Positions 1-11,400 of a DNA stretch of 64,000 bases are shown here, one piece after another. Position 1 is the first letter of the stretch. Every line of letters starts with the position of its first letter. The translations under genes and the position numbers were made by a program. Below the pieces are notes generated by a model. That model saw only the letters and a program-made list of their open reading frames with translations. It did no database searches and was not told the origin of the DNA. Source of the stretch: Thermothelomyces thermophilus ATCC 42464 (lineage: Eukaryota; Ascomycota; Sordariomycetes; Sordariales; Chaetomiaceae); NCBI RefSeq assembly GCF_000226095.1, contig NC_016472.1, positions 5,022,001 to 5,086,000 on the forward strand, given 5' to 3'.

Positions 1-757
1 GTACAAGCATGTATGTACAAAGGAAACGAAAATATGTCTTCATCGTGCTATTACTAGCTCAAGGCAACTGAAGCTTGGGCAGAGCAGTCAAGAATCACTG
101 GCACGGTGAGAGAGCAGGCCAACTGTAACTATCCCAGTCTTTACTGCCGCCGCTCACCTCTACTATGTAGTTAGTCATCCTTCCCTATTCACTCCTGCGC
201 ATGGTGGTGGGATTGATATTAGCGGAGACACAAATGGGAATTGGCGGGCCCATACTGTTTCTGCTGCAATATTTGAATGACTCAACTTTCGACTTACCTA
301 TGGAGTACGGATATGCGGATCCGTAGTTGTCCATCTACCACAGTACCACAAGTATCCGTACTACCCCAGTCCAGTCAACTTAGGCTTGTTGAGGGGCCAA
401 ATAACCATCCATCAGGGTGCACGTTTCTTGGCGGAAGATGATTGCGGAAGAGTAACCCTAACCCTTCCCTCGTATTTCGCCCAAGCGCCAAGCTAAAAGA
501 CGTCAGTGATGGAGTGATGGAGCCTAGTTACCCAGTACACGCGCACGTACACTAGAGCACCCCGCGTAAGCGACACCGCACGCCGATCCGTTCATGCACC
601 GCTAACGAACCGCGCATGGGAGGGTTATTGCTGCGCGAAACATAACCGATGTTCTGGGCTTGACGCATCCCAGTACATACATTGCAGCACCACCGTGTGA
701 ACATGTAATGTTTCTCCCGCCTGCACCTGAATACCTCAACCCATTTTGCGGCGAGCG
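1..757. other. Intergenic, no gene seen
   Basis: No open frame here looks like a protein. The last part is presumably the promoter and leader of the Dsc4-like gene that starts at 758. A single CCCTAACCC near 455 is too short to be telomeric. Confidence 0.6.
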
Positions 758-1849
758 ATGAGCGAAGATCCGGGCCCAAGCTCCGCGGCCCGGCAGCTCC
801 CGCCATGGTCCGATGGCGAGTACGACGCCGACGAGCACGCCGTGCACTCTGAGAACAGTCGTCACGATGTCCGGTCCGACGAGACCTCGGCGTCGCGGCG
901 GCAGAAGAGGAGGCGCGAGGGTTTGGTCAAGAAGCTCGAGCTCGTCAGGCACTTGCAGAAGAGCCTTGACATGATCGTTGTCGTCTACATTTGTACCTTG
1001 TACTATATGGAGTAAGTCTGCCGTCCACTGAACCTCCCTCCTGTCGCGAGCTTCTTTGCCGACAACCTTCTCCCTTCCAGGTGTTCGTTCTTTCGCTTCA
1101 TCCTCCGCCTTGTGCCACACTACTCCTCTCTGTCGCCCAAGGACGGCCCTCTCCTCCCTCTCGAGCAACCCAACATCTATGGCATCTTCGTCCCGAGCGT
1201 CCTCTGCATCCTTGTGCACATGTTCTTTGGGTTGCCCGAAGCGGGCGAAGCGACGCGCGGCTACCTACACGGCGGCGTCATCATCGACTTCATCGGACAG
1301 AAGCCGCCGACCTCTAGGCTCGCCTTTCTGTTCCTCGACTTGGTAATCCTAGGCGCGCAGTGCCTGATGCTGGCGGTGCATCGGGAGCTGGAGGGCTTGA
1401 AGAAGGCCGTCACGCCGGGCTTGCGAACCACCAGCCCGGACCTCGGTCAACCCGACCAAATCACCGTGGCCCTGGCAACAACGGTGCAGGATCACGACGC
1501 AGAAGAGCGCGGGGTGTTGAGGGAGGAGTCCTTATTGGGGTATGGAGGCGGGATAGAACTGCAGCCGCTCTCGGGAAACGGCATCCGTCAACGGGACGGG
1601 TCAGCGATGGAGGATGAGCGGATGGGGAATACCTTCTCGTCGGCGGCTGACAGCGCAGACATGTTGGACGTGATTCGGTCGGGTAATGCTGTCCTGGGAA
1701 ATTTTCATGTCATTCACGCGGTCCGCACGGTGGGCAATGGCGCGCAGGCTGCAGCCGCCTACTCGCTTAGTACCCTGGGTTATGGCGCCACGCTGGCCGC
1801 GCTGGCCGCTGAACGGAGGAGCAGGCTAATAAGGCGACAGCAACGATAG
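758..1849 (+). CDS. DUF1746 membrane protein, Dsc4-like subunit of the DSC E3 ubiquitin ligase
   Basis: Two exons, 758..1011 and 1081..1849, joined across a 69-nt intron with a GTAAGT donor and a TTCCAG acceptor; the product is 340 aa. The first ATG gives MSEDPG; the frame extends upstream only to a TTG. Seen: an acidic N-terminus, a basic stretch (RRQKRRREG), and about three hydrophobic segments: around the splice junction (IVVVYICTLYY), at NIYGIFVPSVLCILVHMFF and at LAFLFLDLVILGAQCLML. The C-terminal half is hydrophilic with a small Ala-rich segment. The pattern matches the fungal DUF1746 family. In fission yeast Dsc4 of that family belongs to the Golgi DSC ligase that cleaves SREBP; this role is inferred. 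It is convergent with rcl1. Confidence 0.72.
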
Positions 1850-1993
1850 CAGAGTGCACTGATGACATGTTCCCTGTTTTTATGTAACCTTCCGAGGACA
1901 AAAAGAGAAAGAAAAAAAATAATGTCATGATGAAATCGAAACCAAGAAGGGAAAAAGGGGGTATGTGGAGTGGTCTGAAAGCCGCCTGCTTTG

Positions 1994-2022
1994 TGACCGG
2001 TTTTTGACCGGTTTGACCGGTT
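1994..2022. repeat. Short tandem GACCGG repeat at the rcl1 3' end
   Basis: Three copies of a TTGACCGG-like unit stand 9-11 bp apart and run into the rcl1 stop codon (2021-2023 on the minus strand). They lie in the 171-bp gap between two convergent genes. Confidence 0.5.
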
Positions 2023-3247
2023 ATGCTACCTTCCTGCCAACGTTCCCGACTCCCGTCCCCTTGACCGATATTATCAGATCACCCGCCCCCTCATCATCGC
2101 CCGCATCCCGTATGCCCCAACTACTCGCCCCAAACTGCTTCAGATCCCTCGCCAGCCCTATTATCTCTTCACGAGCCACCACTTCCCTGCCCACTCGTAA
2201 CCTACCCACGTCTTCCGAGCCCATGGCCATCAGAGTAAGCACCGTGGGCGCCGCCGCAGCGGTCACACACCCGCCCTGGGCGATGACCTCGAGCAGCTGG
2301 TAGGCACACCTGGTGCCGATGTCCTCGGGCACCACGCCGCCCTGCGGGGGCGCCACTTCGTCGGCCGAGTACAGGACCCCGTCCGCGCTCGACTCGGCCA
2401 CCAGGCTCAGCCCGAAGCCGATGCCGATCTTCTTCTTCTGCGCGCTCCCCTTCTCGGCGACCAGGGGCGCCGGGTCGTACTGCGCGGCCACGTGCACGTC
2501 GGCGACCAGCTGGTTCAGCACGCCGCGCGCGGCCGTGATCATGCGGTTGTTGTGGCTCGCCGACACTCCCGTGCAGTAGGCGACGCCGCGGATCCGCCGT
2601 ATCCTGCCGGGCCGCCGGTGCAGGTGCAGCGTCTTGGGCAGGCGCACCTGGCTGGCGAACCGCATCTCCACCACGCCGCCGCCGCCCTTGCCGCCGGGGC
2701 CGGGACACGAGCGCGACAGCACGCGCAGCTCGATGCGCGCGGGCGGGATGCCGAAGAGCCCGTACAGCGGCAGCACGGCCGTGCGGAATGTGTCGATCGA
2801 GAGGTCGCCCGTCGTGGCCGAGGTGGCCGAGGTGATGACGCCCGGGCCGGAGAAGCGCACGTTCATGTGTGCCTTGGAGAAGGGCGCCAGGAGGGCGAGG
2901 GGGAGGAGGAAGTAGGTGATGGAGCGGGTGCAGTTGGCGGGCAGGACGTGCTCGATGACATCGGTTTCGAGGGAGGCACTCACGCCCGGCGCGGTGCCCG
3001 TGATGAGACCCGGTTGGTATGTTATGGTCGTGCCGGTGTAGGACACGTCGATGACGCTGCCGTTGGTGACGGCCTCGAGGAGCCGCAGAAAGGAGACCTC
3101 GTGCGGGGCGAGCCCGGGGTTGGTCGGGGAAGACGAACGGATCTTGGAGATGTGAATCGGTCGGCCGGTCAGCGTCGCGAGGACCAACCGCTGGGTGAAG
3201 GCGCGGTGGCCTGTGAAGCGCAGAAACTCGGGTTTTGAGCCGGACAT
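2021..3247 (-). CDS. rcl1: RNA 3'-terminal phosphate cyclase-like protein Rcl1
   Basis: A single exon encoding 408 aa. I chose the ATG at 3247 (MSGSKPEFLRF); the frame opens only eight codons earlier at a TTG. The protein has the cyclase fold seen in the RtcA/Rcl1 family: an N-terminal FTGHRAFTQRLVLATLTG segment, the insert region around ARIELRVLSR, and a C-terminal HNNRMITAARGVLNQLVADVH block. Rcl1 is a U3 snoRNP-associated nucleolar factor, catalytically inactive as a cyclase, needed for early 18S rRNA processing at site A2; this role is from the family. Yeast Rcl1 is 367 aa, so the length fits. Its start faces the PPR gene across a 402-bp divergent promoter. Confidence 0.88.
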   Translation of the reverse strand: MSGSKPEFLRFTGHRAFTQRLVLATLTGRPIHISKIRSSSPTNPGLAPHEVSFLRLLEAVTNGSVIDVSYTGTTITYQPGLITGTAPGVSASLETDVIEHVLPANCTRSITYFLLPLALLAPFSKAHMNVRFSGPGVITSATSATTGDLSIDTFRTAVLPLYGLFGIPPARIELRVLSRSCPGPGGKGGGGVVEMRFASQVRLPKTLHLHRRPGRIRRIRGVAYCTGVSASHNNRMITAARGVLNQLVADVHVAAQYDPAPLVAEKGSAQKKKIGIGFGLSLVAESSADGVLYSADEVAPPQGGVVPEDIGTRCAYQLLEVIAQGGCVTAAAAPTVLTLMAMGSEDVGRLRVGREVVAREEIIGLARDLKQFGASSWGIRDAGDDEGAGDLIISVKGTGVGNVGRKVA

Positions 3248-3649
3248 GGTTGTGGGTGATGGAGTTATCAATCACCGTATGAATGAACCGCCCTGAAGCG
3301 AGTTCCTCCGCCCGCAATTGAACCACTTTCCCAAGGAAATTTTGGAGGGTCCGACCGTTTCTGCCGGGCGGTCTGGACCTTACAGAGGCTTATCGGCGGG
3401 TTCAGGCGCGCTGATAAGGCGGCTTTAGTGGAGTGCCCCACAAAAAAAGACAGGTGCTTGGAGGACAGGGGCGATGCCGCCTCTCGAAACGGGAATCTTG
3501 AACCTTCAAGATGTACTCCGTAACCGGTGACAGATCTGATCACTTTACTGTTTAACAAGTTTCTCCCCTCCCTTCGCTTTCTTTTTTTTTCCTCCTCATC
3601 TATCCATCCGATGCGCCTAGATTGAGCGCGATCACCCATCTTTTGCCAG
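3248..3649. promoter_or_regulatory. Divergent promoter region between rcl1 and the PPR gene
   Basis: The 402 bp between two head-to-head start codons hold both promoters. A long C/T-rich tract (about 3565-3600) lies just ahead of the PPR start, as is common near fungal transcription starts. One copy of the 9-mer TACTCCGTA lies at 3514. No individual factor site can be assigned. Confidence 0.55.
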
Positions 3650-6127
3650 ATGCCGCCGAGGACGTTTGCGCTCGACCTCCTCAGTCGGCGCAGCAGCTAT
3701 GTCTGCAAGTCGTGCCTCGACAGTTTGCGGACGGCAAGTGCGCGGCCCTGGCTCGCCCGGTCATCCTCGACCGCCGCCCGGGGATCGCAGCCTTCTCCCG
3801 GCAATTCCAAGAGAACGGGTGATGCACCGAACCACGCGGAGTTCCAGAGAATCCTGACCGAAGAGTTCGAACGCGGGCCCGAACCAACCTCATCCTCCGG
3901 CGACCTCGATGTCAACTATTTCAACCAGGAGGCCCCCGGAAAGCTCCGCCGCTTGCGTGACAAAGAAGAGTTTGGCGAAGTGAGCGGCGGGCTGGATTCC
4001 GAAATCGAGACAGCCATCAACGACCTGGAGAAGAAGATGATCACCACGGCGAAGATGCTGCAGCGCATGGAGAAGCAGGGCGAGCGGGACAAGGCGGACG
4101 AGCTGCGCAAGCAGTTCAAGAAGACTCTTCGGATGCAGTATAAGGGCAAGACCGGGCCGGAAGCAGAGGACTACGGGCTGCTGCGCATCTCGGGTTTCAG
4201 CGGGCCGCGCCAACGGCCCGTGGCCAATCTGAATGCCTTCTTGGCACGCGACAGCGTCGTCAAGGGCGGTATCCCGAGGTCCCGGGACGTGGCAGAATGC
4301 TGGAAGTACTATTCGGCGGCGAGGAAAACGCTGGCCCAGGCTTGGCACAACGTGCCGCAGGAGGTGTGGAACTTCTTGTGGATGATCCTCTCTTGGGAAG
4401 GCGACGGCGTCGAGAACCCCAACCGAATGCAGCACATCTACATCCTGGCTAAGGACATGCAAGCTGCCGGCGTGCCGCTACGAGACTCACAGCAGCTCCT
4501 CGCGATCGAGGCCATGTTCATCGAGGGCTGGGAGGAGGAGGCCATCGAAGCCTGGAAGAAGGCCGTCGTCACCCTTGGATCGAAGCCCGAGACATTCACC
4601 GACTACTGGGAGCTTGGTGTCCGCATGTGCTGCCTGCATGGAGACACGGATCGGGCGCAGAGAGCCGCCGAGACGCTTCTCAGATCCTCGCAGCCGCCCA
4701 ACGCGCGCATCCTCCTGCCCATCATCAGGGCGTTGGCGGCGAAACGGGAAACGGTCGACCAGGCGTGGGAGTCGTACACCCACATGCGCACTCTCCTCGG
4801 AGAGACGATCACGATCGAGGATTACGACGAGGTGACTGCCGTGTTCCTCGCATCTGATTGTGTCGAGTACGCTCTGCAAGCATTTGTCGACATGATGTTC
4901 TCTCGCGCCATTGACGTTCGGGGAAGAACCAGGCTGCCCCTCTCGGTGGGCAACCACTTCTTCATCGGCAAGTGGCTAAAGCGGCTCATCGGAATGGGCG
5001 ACCTCGAAGGCGCCTACAAGGTGGTGGTCTTTGTTCAAGACAAGGGGATAACGCCGTCGCCCATCCAACTCAATGGTCTCATCGGGGCCTGGTTGAGGTC
5101 AGGCTCCGCCGAAAACCTTGAAAAGGCCGAGACGCTAGCCTGGGGCATGATTCGCGCCCGCCTGGACCACGTCCAATCGCGGCAGCGGCAGGACCCTGTC
5201 CGATTCTACAAGTCTGGCTCCATGCCGGCGACTGCGAAGACCGAGGGCGAGCCGGAGTTTGTCTGCCGGACGAGGGCCACTGCCGAGACGTTCTCCCTCC
5301 TCGCGGAGAACTACTGCTCTCGCAGGCTTCACGACCGCCTGCGGGAGCTCTTCGAGGTTCTGAACCAAGCCGAGATCGGCCCGACAAGCTTCCTCATGAA
5401 CCAGCTCATCCGCTCACACTCCCAAAACGGCGAGGCCGACGAGGCCGTCCGACTCTACGAAACCATGACCAAGGAGCAGAACATCCGCCCCGACGGGCAC
5501 ACGTTCTTGACCCTCTTCAACAGCCTCTCGGTTAACCGGCTCGTCCAGAGGGACCCAGACCTGACGAAGAAGGATATCGCCTCGGCTCGACGGTTCTTCC
5601 GAGACATGGTCGCCGCGGAATGGAAGTTCGACTCGCCCGAGATCTTTGCCCAACTGCCCCGCACCATCTTGTTCAGCATGCTCAAGGCGAAAGACTATCG
5701 GGGCATGATCATCGCGGCGCGGGCCATGAAGGAGCTGTTCGCCTTCCACCCGCCCGAGGCGCTGCTCATCGAAATGGCGTCGGGCGCAGGTTCGCTGCAG
5801 GTCAGGTCCAAACGGAACATGGAGCGGCTGGTGGGCGGCCGGCGGACGATCGAGGCCCTGATGAGGAAACACCGGATGGAGTTGATCAAGGCCGGGCATC
5901 CGGGCGTGCAGATGACCGAGGAGGAGAAGCTGAACGAGCTGCACGACGTGTTGGAGAAGCTCATCCTGCTCAAGGCAGGGGCACACAACTCGAGCCAAGA
6001 AGAGGTGGAGCCGCTGCTGGAGGAGGCTGCGCGGGAGATGGGCGTCTATGATATCGTCGTAGCCAAGGATGCGGACCAGATCGCGAGGCGCAGAAAGCTG
6101 GGCAAGCAGACAGCAGGGCCCGTGTAG
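3650..6127 (+). CDS. Pentatricopeptide repeat protein, probably mitochondrial
   Basis: A single exon encoding 825 aa from the ATG at 3650. The first ~50 residues are rich in Arg, Ser and Ala and nearly free of acids, as in a mitochondrial presequence. Residues ~105-155 form a charged helical, coiled-coil-like stretch. The rest is helical-hairpin repeat sequence; clear PPR-type units include one near residue 480 (LNGLIGAWLRSGSAENLEKA) and one near 580-620 (MNQLIRSHSQNGEADEAVRL then IRPDGHTFLTLF). Such fungal proteins bind organellar mRNAs and control their stability or translation. I cannot say which transcript this one serves; it does not obviously match Pet309/Cya-5. It is convergent with the G-patch gene, 166 bp away. 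Confidence 0.82.
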   Translation: MPPRTFALDLLSRRSSYVCKSCLDSLRTASARPWLARSSSTAARGSQPSPGNSKRTGDAPNHAEFQRILTEEFERGPEPTSSSGDLDVNYFNQEAPGKLRRLRDKEEFGEVSGGLDSEIETAINDLEKKMITTAKMLQRMEKQGERDKADELRKQFKKTLRMQYKGKTGPEAEDYGLLRISGFSGPRQRPVANLNAFLARDSVVKGGIPRSRDVAECWKYYSAARKTLAQAWHNVPQEVWNFLWMILSWEGDGVENPNRMQHIYILAKDMQAAGVPLRDSQQLLAIEAMFIEGWEEEAIEAWKKAVVTLGSKPETFTDYWELGVRMCCLHGDTDRAQRAAETLLRSSQPPNARILLPIIRALAAKRETVDQAWESYTHMRTLLGETITIEDYDEVTAVFLASDCVEYALQAFVDMMFSRAIDVRGRTRLPLSVGNHFFIGKWLKRLIGMGDLEGAYKVVVFVQDKGITPSPIQLNGLIGAWLRSGSAENLEKAETLAWGMIRARLDHVQSRQRQDPVRFYKSGSMPATAKTEGEPEFVCRTRATAETFSLLAENYCSRRLHDRLRELFEVLNQAEIGPTSFLMNQLIRSHSQNGEADEAVRLYETMTKEQNIRPDGHTFLTLFNSLSVNRLVQRDPDLTKKDIASARRFFRDMVAAEWKFDSPEIFAQLPRTILFSMLKAKDYRGMIIAARAMKELFAFHPPEALLIEMASGAGSLQVRSKRNMERLVGGRRTIEALMRKHRMELIKAGHPGVQMTEEEKLNELHDVLEKLILLKAGAHNSSQEEVEPLLEEAAREMGVYDIVVAKDADQIARRRKLGKQTAGPV

Positions 6128-6293
6128 ATCCAAATGTATGTAAATACATGCATGCGTACGTGTACAATAAACGTAACATGACCTCTCCCATCATGCGTGA
6201 AACCGTCTCGAGCAGGTAGCGGCATGGCAGGTACAGATAGGGCGTGGCCGACGGTGAGGGTAGGGTACTGTAAGACAACCGCTTGTTGCCGCT

Positions 6294-7457
6294 CTAGTCG
6301 TGGTCCTCCTCCGTCAGTCCGGGACAGCCCTCCATCTGCTCATCAGGGTATCCGAATTTGCACCAGAAGCAGTAGTGAAACTCCCTGCGCAGGTACTCGA
6401 CCACCCTCCGCAGCCGCTCGTCCGGTGGCAGGGCATTGAACTCGTCCAGCTCCGCGTCCTCCTCATCCAGATCCTCCGCAATGACGACCTCCGTCGCCGT
6501 CTTGCCCAGCGCCTTCCGATCGTCCTCGTCCTCGTCTGCATCGTCGTACGTCGGCAGCCTGGCCAGGCCCTGCTCGAGATCGCGCCTCATCCTGCGGTCC
6601 CTCTCGGCCTCCTCCCTCGCCTTTACCAGGCCCCGCCAGACAACGGGGATCGCCTTCAGCGGGCGCGACGCCGGGGCCGGGGCCGGGGCCGGTGCCGGCC
6701 CTGTGGTCCCCGCCCCTGCTTCTCTGTCTTCCCTCTCCCCGACCATCCTCTCGGCAACTCGTTGGGCGGCGACGAACTGGCGCTCCCACCGGGCCTCTTC
6801 TCGCTCCCTCCTCATCCGCTCCCGGTACCCGGCCTCGTCCTCCTTGGCCCGCTTCGCCCTCTCCCCGGCGGCCTCGGCGGCCTCTCTGAGCTTCCGCTTC
6901 CGTTCGCTCTCCAGCCCAATGCCCTCGCGGCCTTCCTTGATCTCGATCCGAATGGGCTCTATGCGGGGGCCATCCCCACCCCTTCCTCCTGCTCCTGCTC
7001 CTGCTGCTGCTGCTGCTCCTTCCCCATCTCTTCCTTCTGCGCCGCCGACCCGTTTCCCTTCCGGATCGCCATCGCCACTAGCACCATTGCCTCCTCCTTC
7101 CGAGCTTTGCGCCACCGGCGGCTGTTGCTTGCCGAGCGCACCGCCCTTGAACCCCATCTTGGCCATCATGGCCAGCCCCTTGCTCTTGGGGTTGGCGGTC
7201 AGCAGCGACCGGGAGAGGGCGGCCTCGCGGCGGGCTTCCGCCTCGGCGGCGAGCTCGGCCTTGGACTTGGGGCGGGCTCGGGCCTCGGCCTCGCGGCGGA
7301 GGCGCTGGCGGCGCTGCAGGGACGTCTCGCCCGCGGTGGAGCCGGGGGGGTCGTCGGAGAAGGTCATAGTCATGTAGTCTTCTTCCTCTTCTTCTTCATC
7401 CTCCTTCTTCTTTTCCTCCTCTGGCCTCGGGGGCTTGTTTTTCGTAAGGGGGCTCAT
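6294..7457 (-). CDS. G-patch and DUF4187 protein, GPATCH11-like
   Basis: A single exon encoding 387 aa from the ATG at 7457 (MSPLTKNK); upstream the frame opens only at a TTG. After an acidic Glu/Lys stretch come a basic segment and a G-patch core (SKGLAMMAKMGFKGGALGK, residues ~95-115), a Gly/Ala low-complexity linker, a long charged helix, and a C-terminal DUF4187 motif (FHYCFWCKFGYPDEQ, then CPGLTEEDHD). This domain order is that of GPATCH11/CCDC75 and yeast Cmg1. G-patch proteins usually activate DEAH helicases in RNA processing; the partner here is unknown. The linker is low-complexity and may be length-variable. Confidence 0.85.
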   Translation of the reverse strand: MSPLTKNKPPRPEEEKKKEDEEEEEEDYMTMTFSDDPPGSTAGETSLQRRQRLRREAEARARPKSKAELAAEAEARREAALSRSLLTANPKSKGLAMMAKMGFKGGALGKQQPPVAQSSEGGGNGASGDGDPEGKRVGGAEGRDGEGAAAAAGAGAGGRGGDGPRIEPIRIEIKEGREGIGLESERKRKLREAAEAAGERAKRAKEDEAGYRERMRREREEARWERQFVAAQRVAERMVGEREDREAGAGTTGPAPAPAPAPASRPLKAIPVVWRGLVKAREEAERDRRMRRDLEQGLARLPTYDDADEDEDDRKALGKTATEVVIAEDLDEEDAELDEFNALPPDERLRRVVEYLRREFHYCFWCKFGYPDEQMEGCPGLTEEDHD

Positions 7458-8195
7458 GTTGTGAGTCCGTCGGGGGTCTGCTGAGGGAATGTAATGTGTA
7501 AGTTGATTGTGTTGATGAAAGTGAAAGTTCAAGAGGTCATCAAAAAAGCCAAAGGGGGAGGGGTATGGTTGTTGAGGAATTGTGGATGGCTAGAAATTTT
7601 TCCGACAGTGCGTTGCCTTCACGTTCAAGTATTTATTTCCTTAGTGTGGGGGTTTGCTGAAAGGTCAAAGGGTGTATTTTGTATAGATGTGATGAGGTGC
7701 AACAGAGAAGAGAGATGCAGAAGTTGGGAAGGAACGGGAGGGTGAGAAAGGCAAAGGGGTTAGGGTTAGAGGTGTCCGCTTGGGAGATGAAAACACCACC
7801 AGCCATCTCATGAAGAGTGAACGGGGGTGAGTTGCTGTGGCACACCTTCAAATATGCCTCTGCGCTCCACTAAACGAATTCCGGTTCTGACACTTATAGA
7901 TATGAATCTTGGACGAACATGAAAAATAAAAACGAAAATGTCCTAACTAACGGTGTACACTTCGCTAATTACGCCTTAGCTTCAAGGCACCATAGCAAGC
8001 TTATATCTTCGCTTCCCACTACAGGAGTAATAAATGAAGGTCTATAGGCAAGTACTCCGTGAGGAAGTAGCATTGTTCAGGCCAGGTCATCCTAACCACA
8101 ACCGCATCCCTATTATGGATACACCTTTGTATATAGGCGATACACGAAGAAATGGCGCTATAAGCCGGTAGAAGTACACACCATTCTTAATCAGG
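7458..8195. other. Intergenic leading into the repeat island
   Basis: This is the upstream region of the G-patch gene, grading from ordinary composition into AT-rich sequence after about 7,900. No gene is seen. A short GGGTTAGGGTTAG near 7,757 is only two telomere-like units. Confidence 0.55.
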
Positions 8196-8200
8196 GTTGT
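8196..8200. repeat. Target-site duplication GTTGT, left of element A
   Basis: GTTGT directly precedes the left LTR and recurs at 23932-23936 directly after the right LTR. This 5-bp duplication proves that the two LTRs 15.7 kb apart are ends of one insertion. Confidence 0.9.
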
Positions 8201-8421
8201 TGATAGAAGATGGTTTCCAATAGATAAAAGAAAGTTAGTAAGTTGTAAATAGTTCAAAAGAGCGATATCTCTTTCCTACGTTGGCTAGCCCTGTTAGCTC
8301 TATATAAGTAAAGGATAGGAACAAAGAACCCTCCATTTGCCAGCCTGTTTGCCAGATCCACAGGTCCTTATCTTATCTAGCCTTACATGATGGACGCGTC
8401 TGTAGATAACGTACTACATCA
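8201..8421 (-). repeat. 3' LTR of element A
   Basis: A 221-bp repeat, TG...CA, matching 23711..23931 base for base except for transitions. On the coding strand it is preceded by the purine tract AGGCAGGGGACT. Confidence 0.92.
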
Positions 8422-11400
8422 AGTCCCCTGCCTAGAAGAAAAAACGTAGTGCCTATACTATAGTTCTAAATAGCTCTTAAACGCGCCTTCTTTCCGTAGT
8501 AATATTGTAATAGAAAGTAGTGGCGTTATCTCACTATTATGGTGTCCTATATATCTTCTTCTTGGCTGCCTATAGCCCTACTTTGGTATCTTCTATCTAC
8601 GGCTCTTTTCGGGGGAGCCTTTGATGCCTCCTTATAAGGGCGTCTACGTAGGGGTTTGATCTGCGTTACTTAAGCTGTAGTAGGTTGACCTCCCTAGCGT
8701 GCCTAGTATTCGTTGACTATCTTGCGTGTATAGTATAGCTAGAAGTCGGTCTTCTAAACGTTATATTTGTGGCCGAGCCCTTTCCATTTGACTAGATACT
8801 TATACTTGCTATGTATAAGCTTGTAGTTCTAGATACGTTCGAGTTTATACTTGTCTCTGGATTCTAAACCGCTGTCGGTATGGCTATCTTTAATAGGGTT
8901 AGGAGGCGGTATAGCATGATTATATAGGTCGGTGCCTAGAGGTATAGGCGATAAGTATACCACTGATATTATAGGATAGATATCTATATTTGGCGGTAGA
9001 CGAAGATAGTACGCTAAATGGCTAATACGTTTAATGACTTTAAAAGGTCTAGTGTACTATTAGGATAACTTATATAATGGTCGACCTAGTAGGTAGTAGC
9101 TACGGTATAGGTATAGATATACTTGGTTACCTGGCTTGAATTTAATATTACGGTGGCTAGTATCGTATCTACGTTTGGCTCTGGCCGCTATAAAGTCTAT
9201 TACTATCTAGGTATCTTAGCATAGATATTTGTATAGAACTAGGATATCCTGTGCCGTTTTTGACGATAGCGCCGTTAGTACTTCTAGCAGTCTAGCTAGT
9301 TTGAAACCGTAGAGCAGCTCGTACGGAGATATACTAATAGAGGTAGTATACGTGCTATTTAAATGCTACTAAAGCTACGGAAGTATAGTAGTCTAATTGT
9401 CATTAGGTTTCTCGTAGACGAAGAAGCGTAGAGCGATTTCTACCGTCTGGTTCTTTCGCTCTATAAGACCATCTCCTTATAGGTGGTACGTAGTAGTTAT
9501 TAATAGCTTCGTGTCTAGCGCTTTTTATATACTAGTCTATAGCTTAGATATAAATTTGTAGTCGTAGTTAGATATAATAGCGGTTAGTACTCCTTAGTTA
9601 GATAGGAGCAGTTGTTGTATTAATATATAGCCCTAGTCTATAGTGGTATAGCTAGAGTAGCTAGGTATAAGGAGCGTTCATTTAGACGACTTATAGGATA
9701 CTATTATTATCGAATCGAACTTATCGTACCTATCTAAATGCTAGGGGGTTCTAGCCGAAGGAACTAATAGTAACGTTACTATAAAATTAATAGCGATTAC
9801 CTATATAGGTAGTATGTCTAATGGACAGATTGGCTAGTAGTTACCTATAGGAAGGTTACGATCGGTAGCGTTAACTTAATAGATAAGGTAGTACTTTATA
9901 TAATCCTATATATACCTAGTTTTCCTGTCGATCGTAATACTATATAGGTTATATATCATCTTATTAGTTCCAAAGTGATACTTCTCATCGTAGGCTAAGC
10001 TTAGGATCTATTATATAAGGCTCGAAGGTACGTATAGCGCGCGTATATTGTCTAGGCGAATATAGTAGAGGAGCTTGTCAATTAGGATAAACGGTAGCCT
10101 ATAGCGCGAGAAAACGGCGATACCCTTATCGTCAATAGTCCTATCCGTGTGCTTGTTTTTAATAAGATCCTTAATGATAGGGGTATACTTGGCATTAGCC
10201 TTATAGCCGTTAACGAACTTTGCCTTGAGTTTAGGATCTATCCGTGCCTCGGCGAAAGCGAACTAAACGTCGTCAAGTACGGCTAATCTATCTAGTCGTT
10301 TGGAAGGTTCAGGATCCCCTAAGGCACTTAATCTGCTCAAGGCGTCCGGTACAAAGTTAAGTCTTCCGGGTAGGTAGTAGACTTTAAGGTTATACTACGA
10401 TAGGTAGATAGACGCGTTAATTAGACGATGGTTAGCATGGTCGGTTAAACTTATATCTAGGTTAGTTTGTTCTATAATACCGCGTATAGTAGCATGGTTA
10501 GTCAGAACGATGACTAGTATACGCGCCGAATAGACTATCGTACACAATTTGCGAATTGCCTACACTAGATAAGCAACTTCCTATTTAGAGGGTCTATATT
10601 GTATCTTAGCCTTTGTCAATGGGCGGCTTAAGAACATTACTAGTAGTACTTGGTTAGCTAGGATAAGGTTGCCTAGGCGCTAGTTATATCTGTTATAAGT
10701 GTAGAAGACTATAACGCTAAATCCATGTTCTAAATAGCTATTAAGTTAAATATATAGCTGCTTATTAGGATTAAAGTGGTAGAGGATAGTCAGGTTCTTA
10801 TAATATATAGCCTCTTATAGGGCTATAAAGGACGCTTCTTCCTGTTTAGTTAGCTTAAAGGAAGTATAGCTATAGTAGCCTATCCTCTAGGTACGGTTGC
10901 TAACTTCTAGTTCGCTAGACTTACGGCTACATATAAGCAAGTTAGTCTTACGTTTCTAGAGCGGCTTAGCGATCTTTGTATAGTATAAAATTAAGTGTCA
11001 AAGGAAACTAGTAGTACCTAAGTACTATTCTAGCGCTTTTAACGTACGTAGAAAGGACAACTGCTTAAACGCTTTAACACGCTAATCCGTATTAGTAAGG
11101 CCAGGACTGTCTACATAGAAGCCAAGTAGTTCTATATTTAGGTAGCCGATATATGATTTGGTAGGCAAGATAGCGATATTCTTCTTCTAGAACAGGCTAA
11201 AGATCGTCTTTAAGTGTTATACATGATCCTTGGCTATATCTAAGAAAATAATAATATCGTCGATAAACGCGTGATAATAGGAGGAATACGGTTATAATAG
11301 CTAATCCATAAACCGTTATACGTATATAGGCAAATTACGGTAATCTATAAGCGTTATAGTCGGCTATTCTAAACTATAGGGACTAATAAGCGTAAACCTA

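Noticed and set aside
450-466. Telomere-like CCCTAACCC, and GGGTTAGGGTTAG at ~7,757
   Set aside because: Only one to two units each, without array or subtelomeric features.
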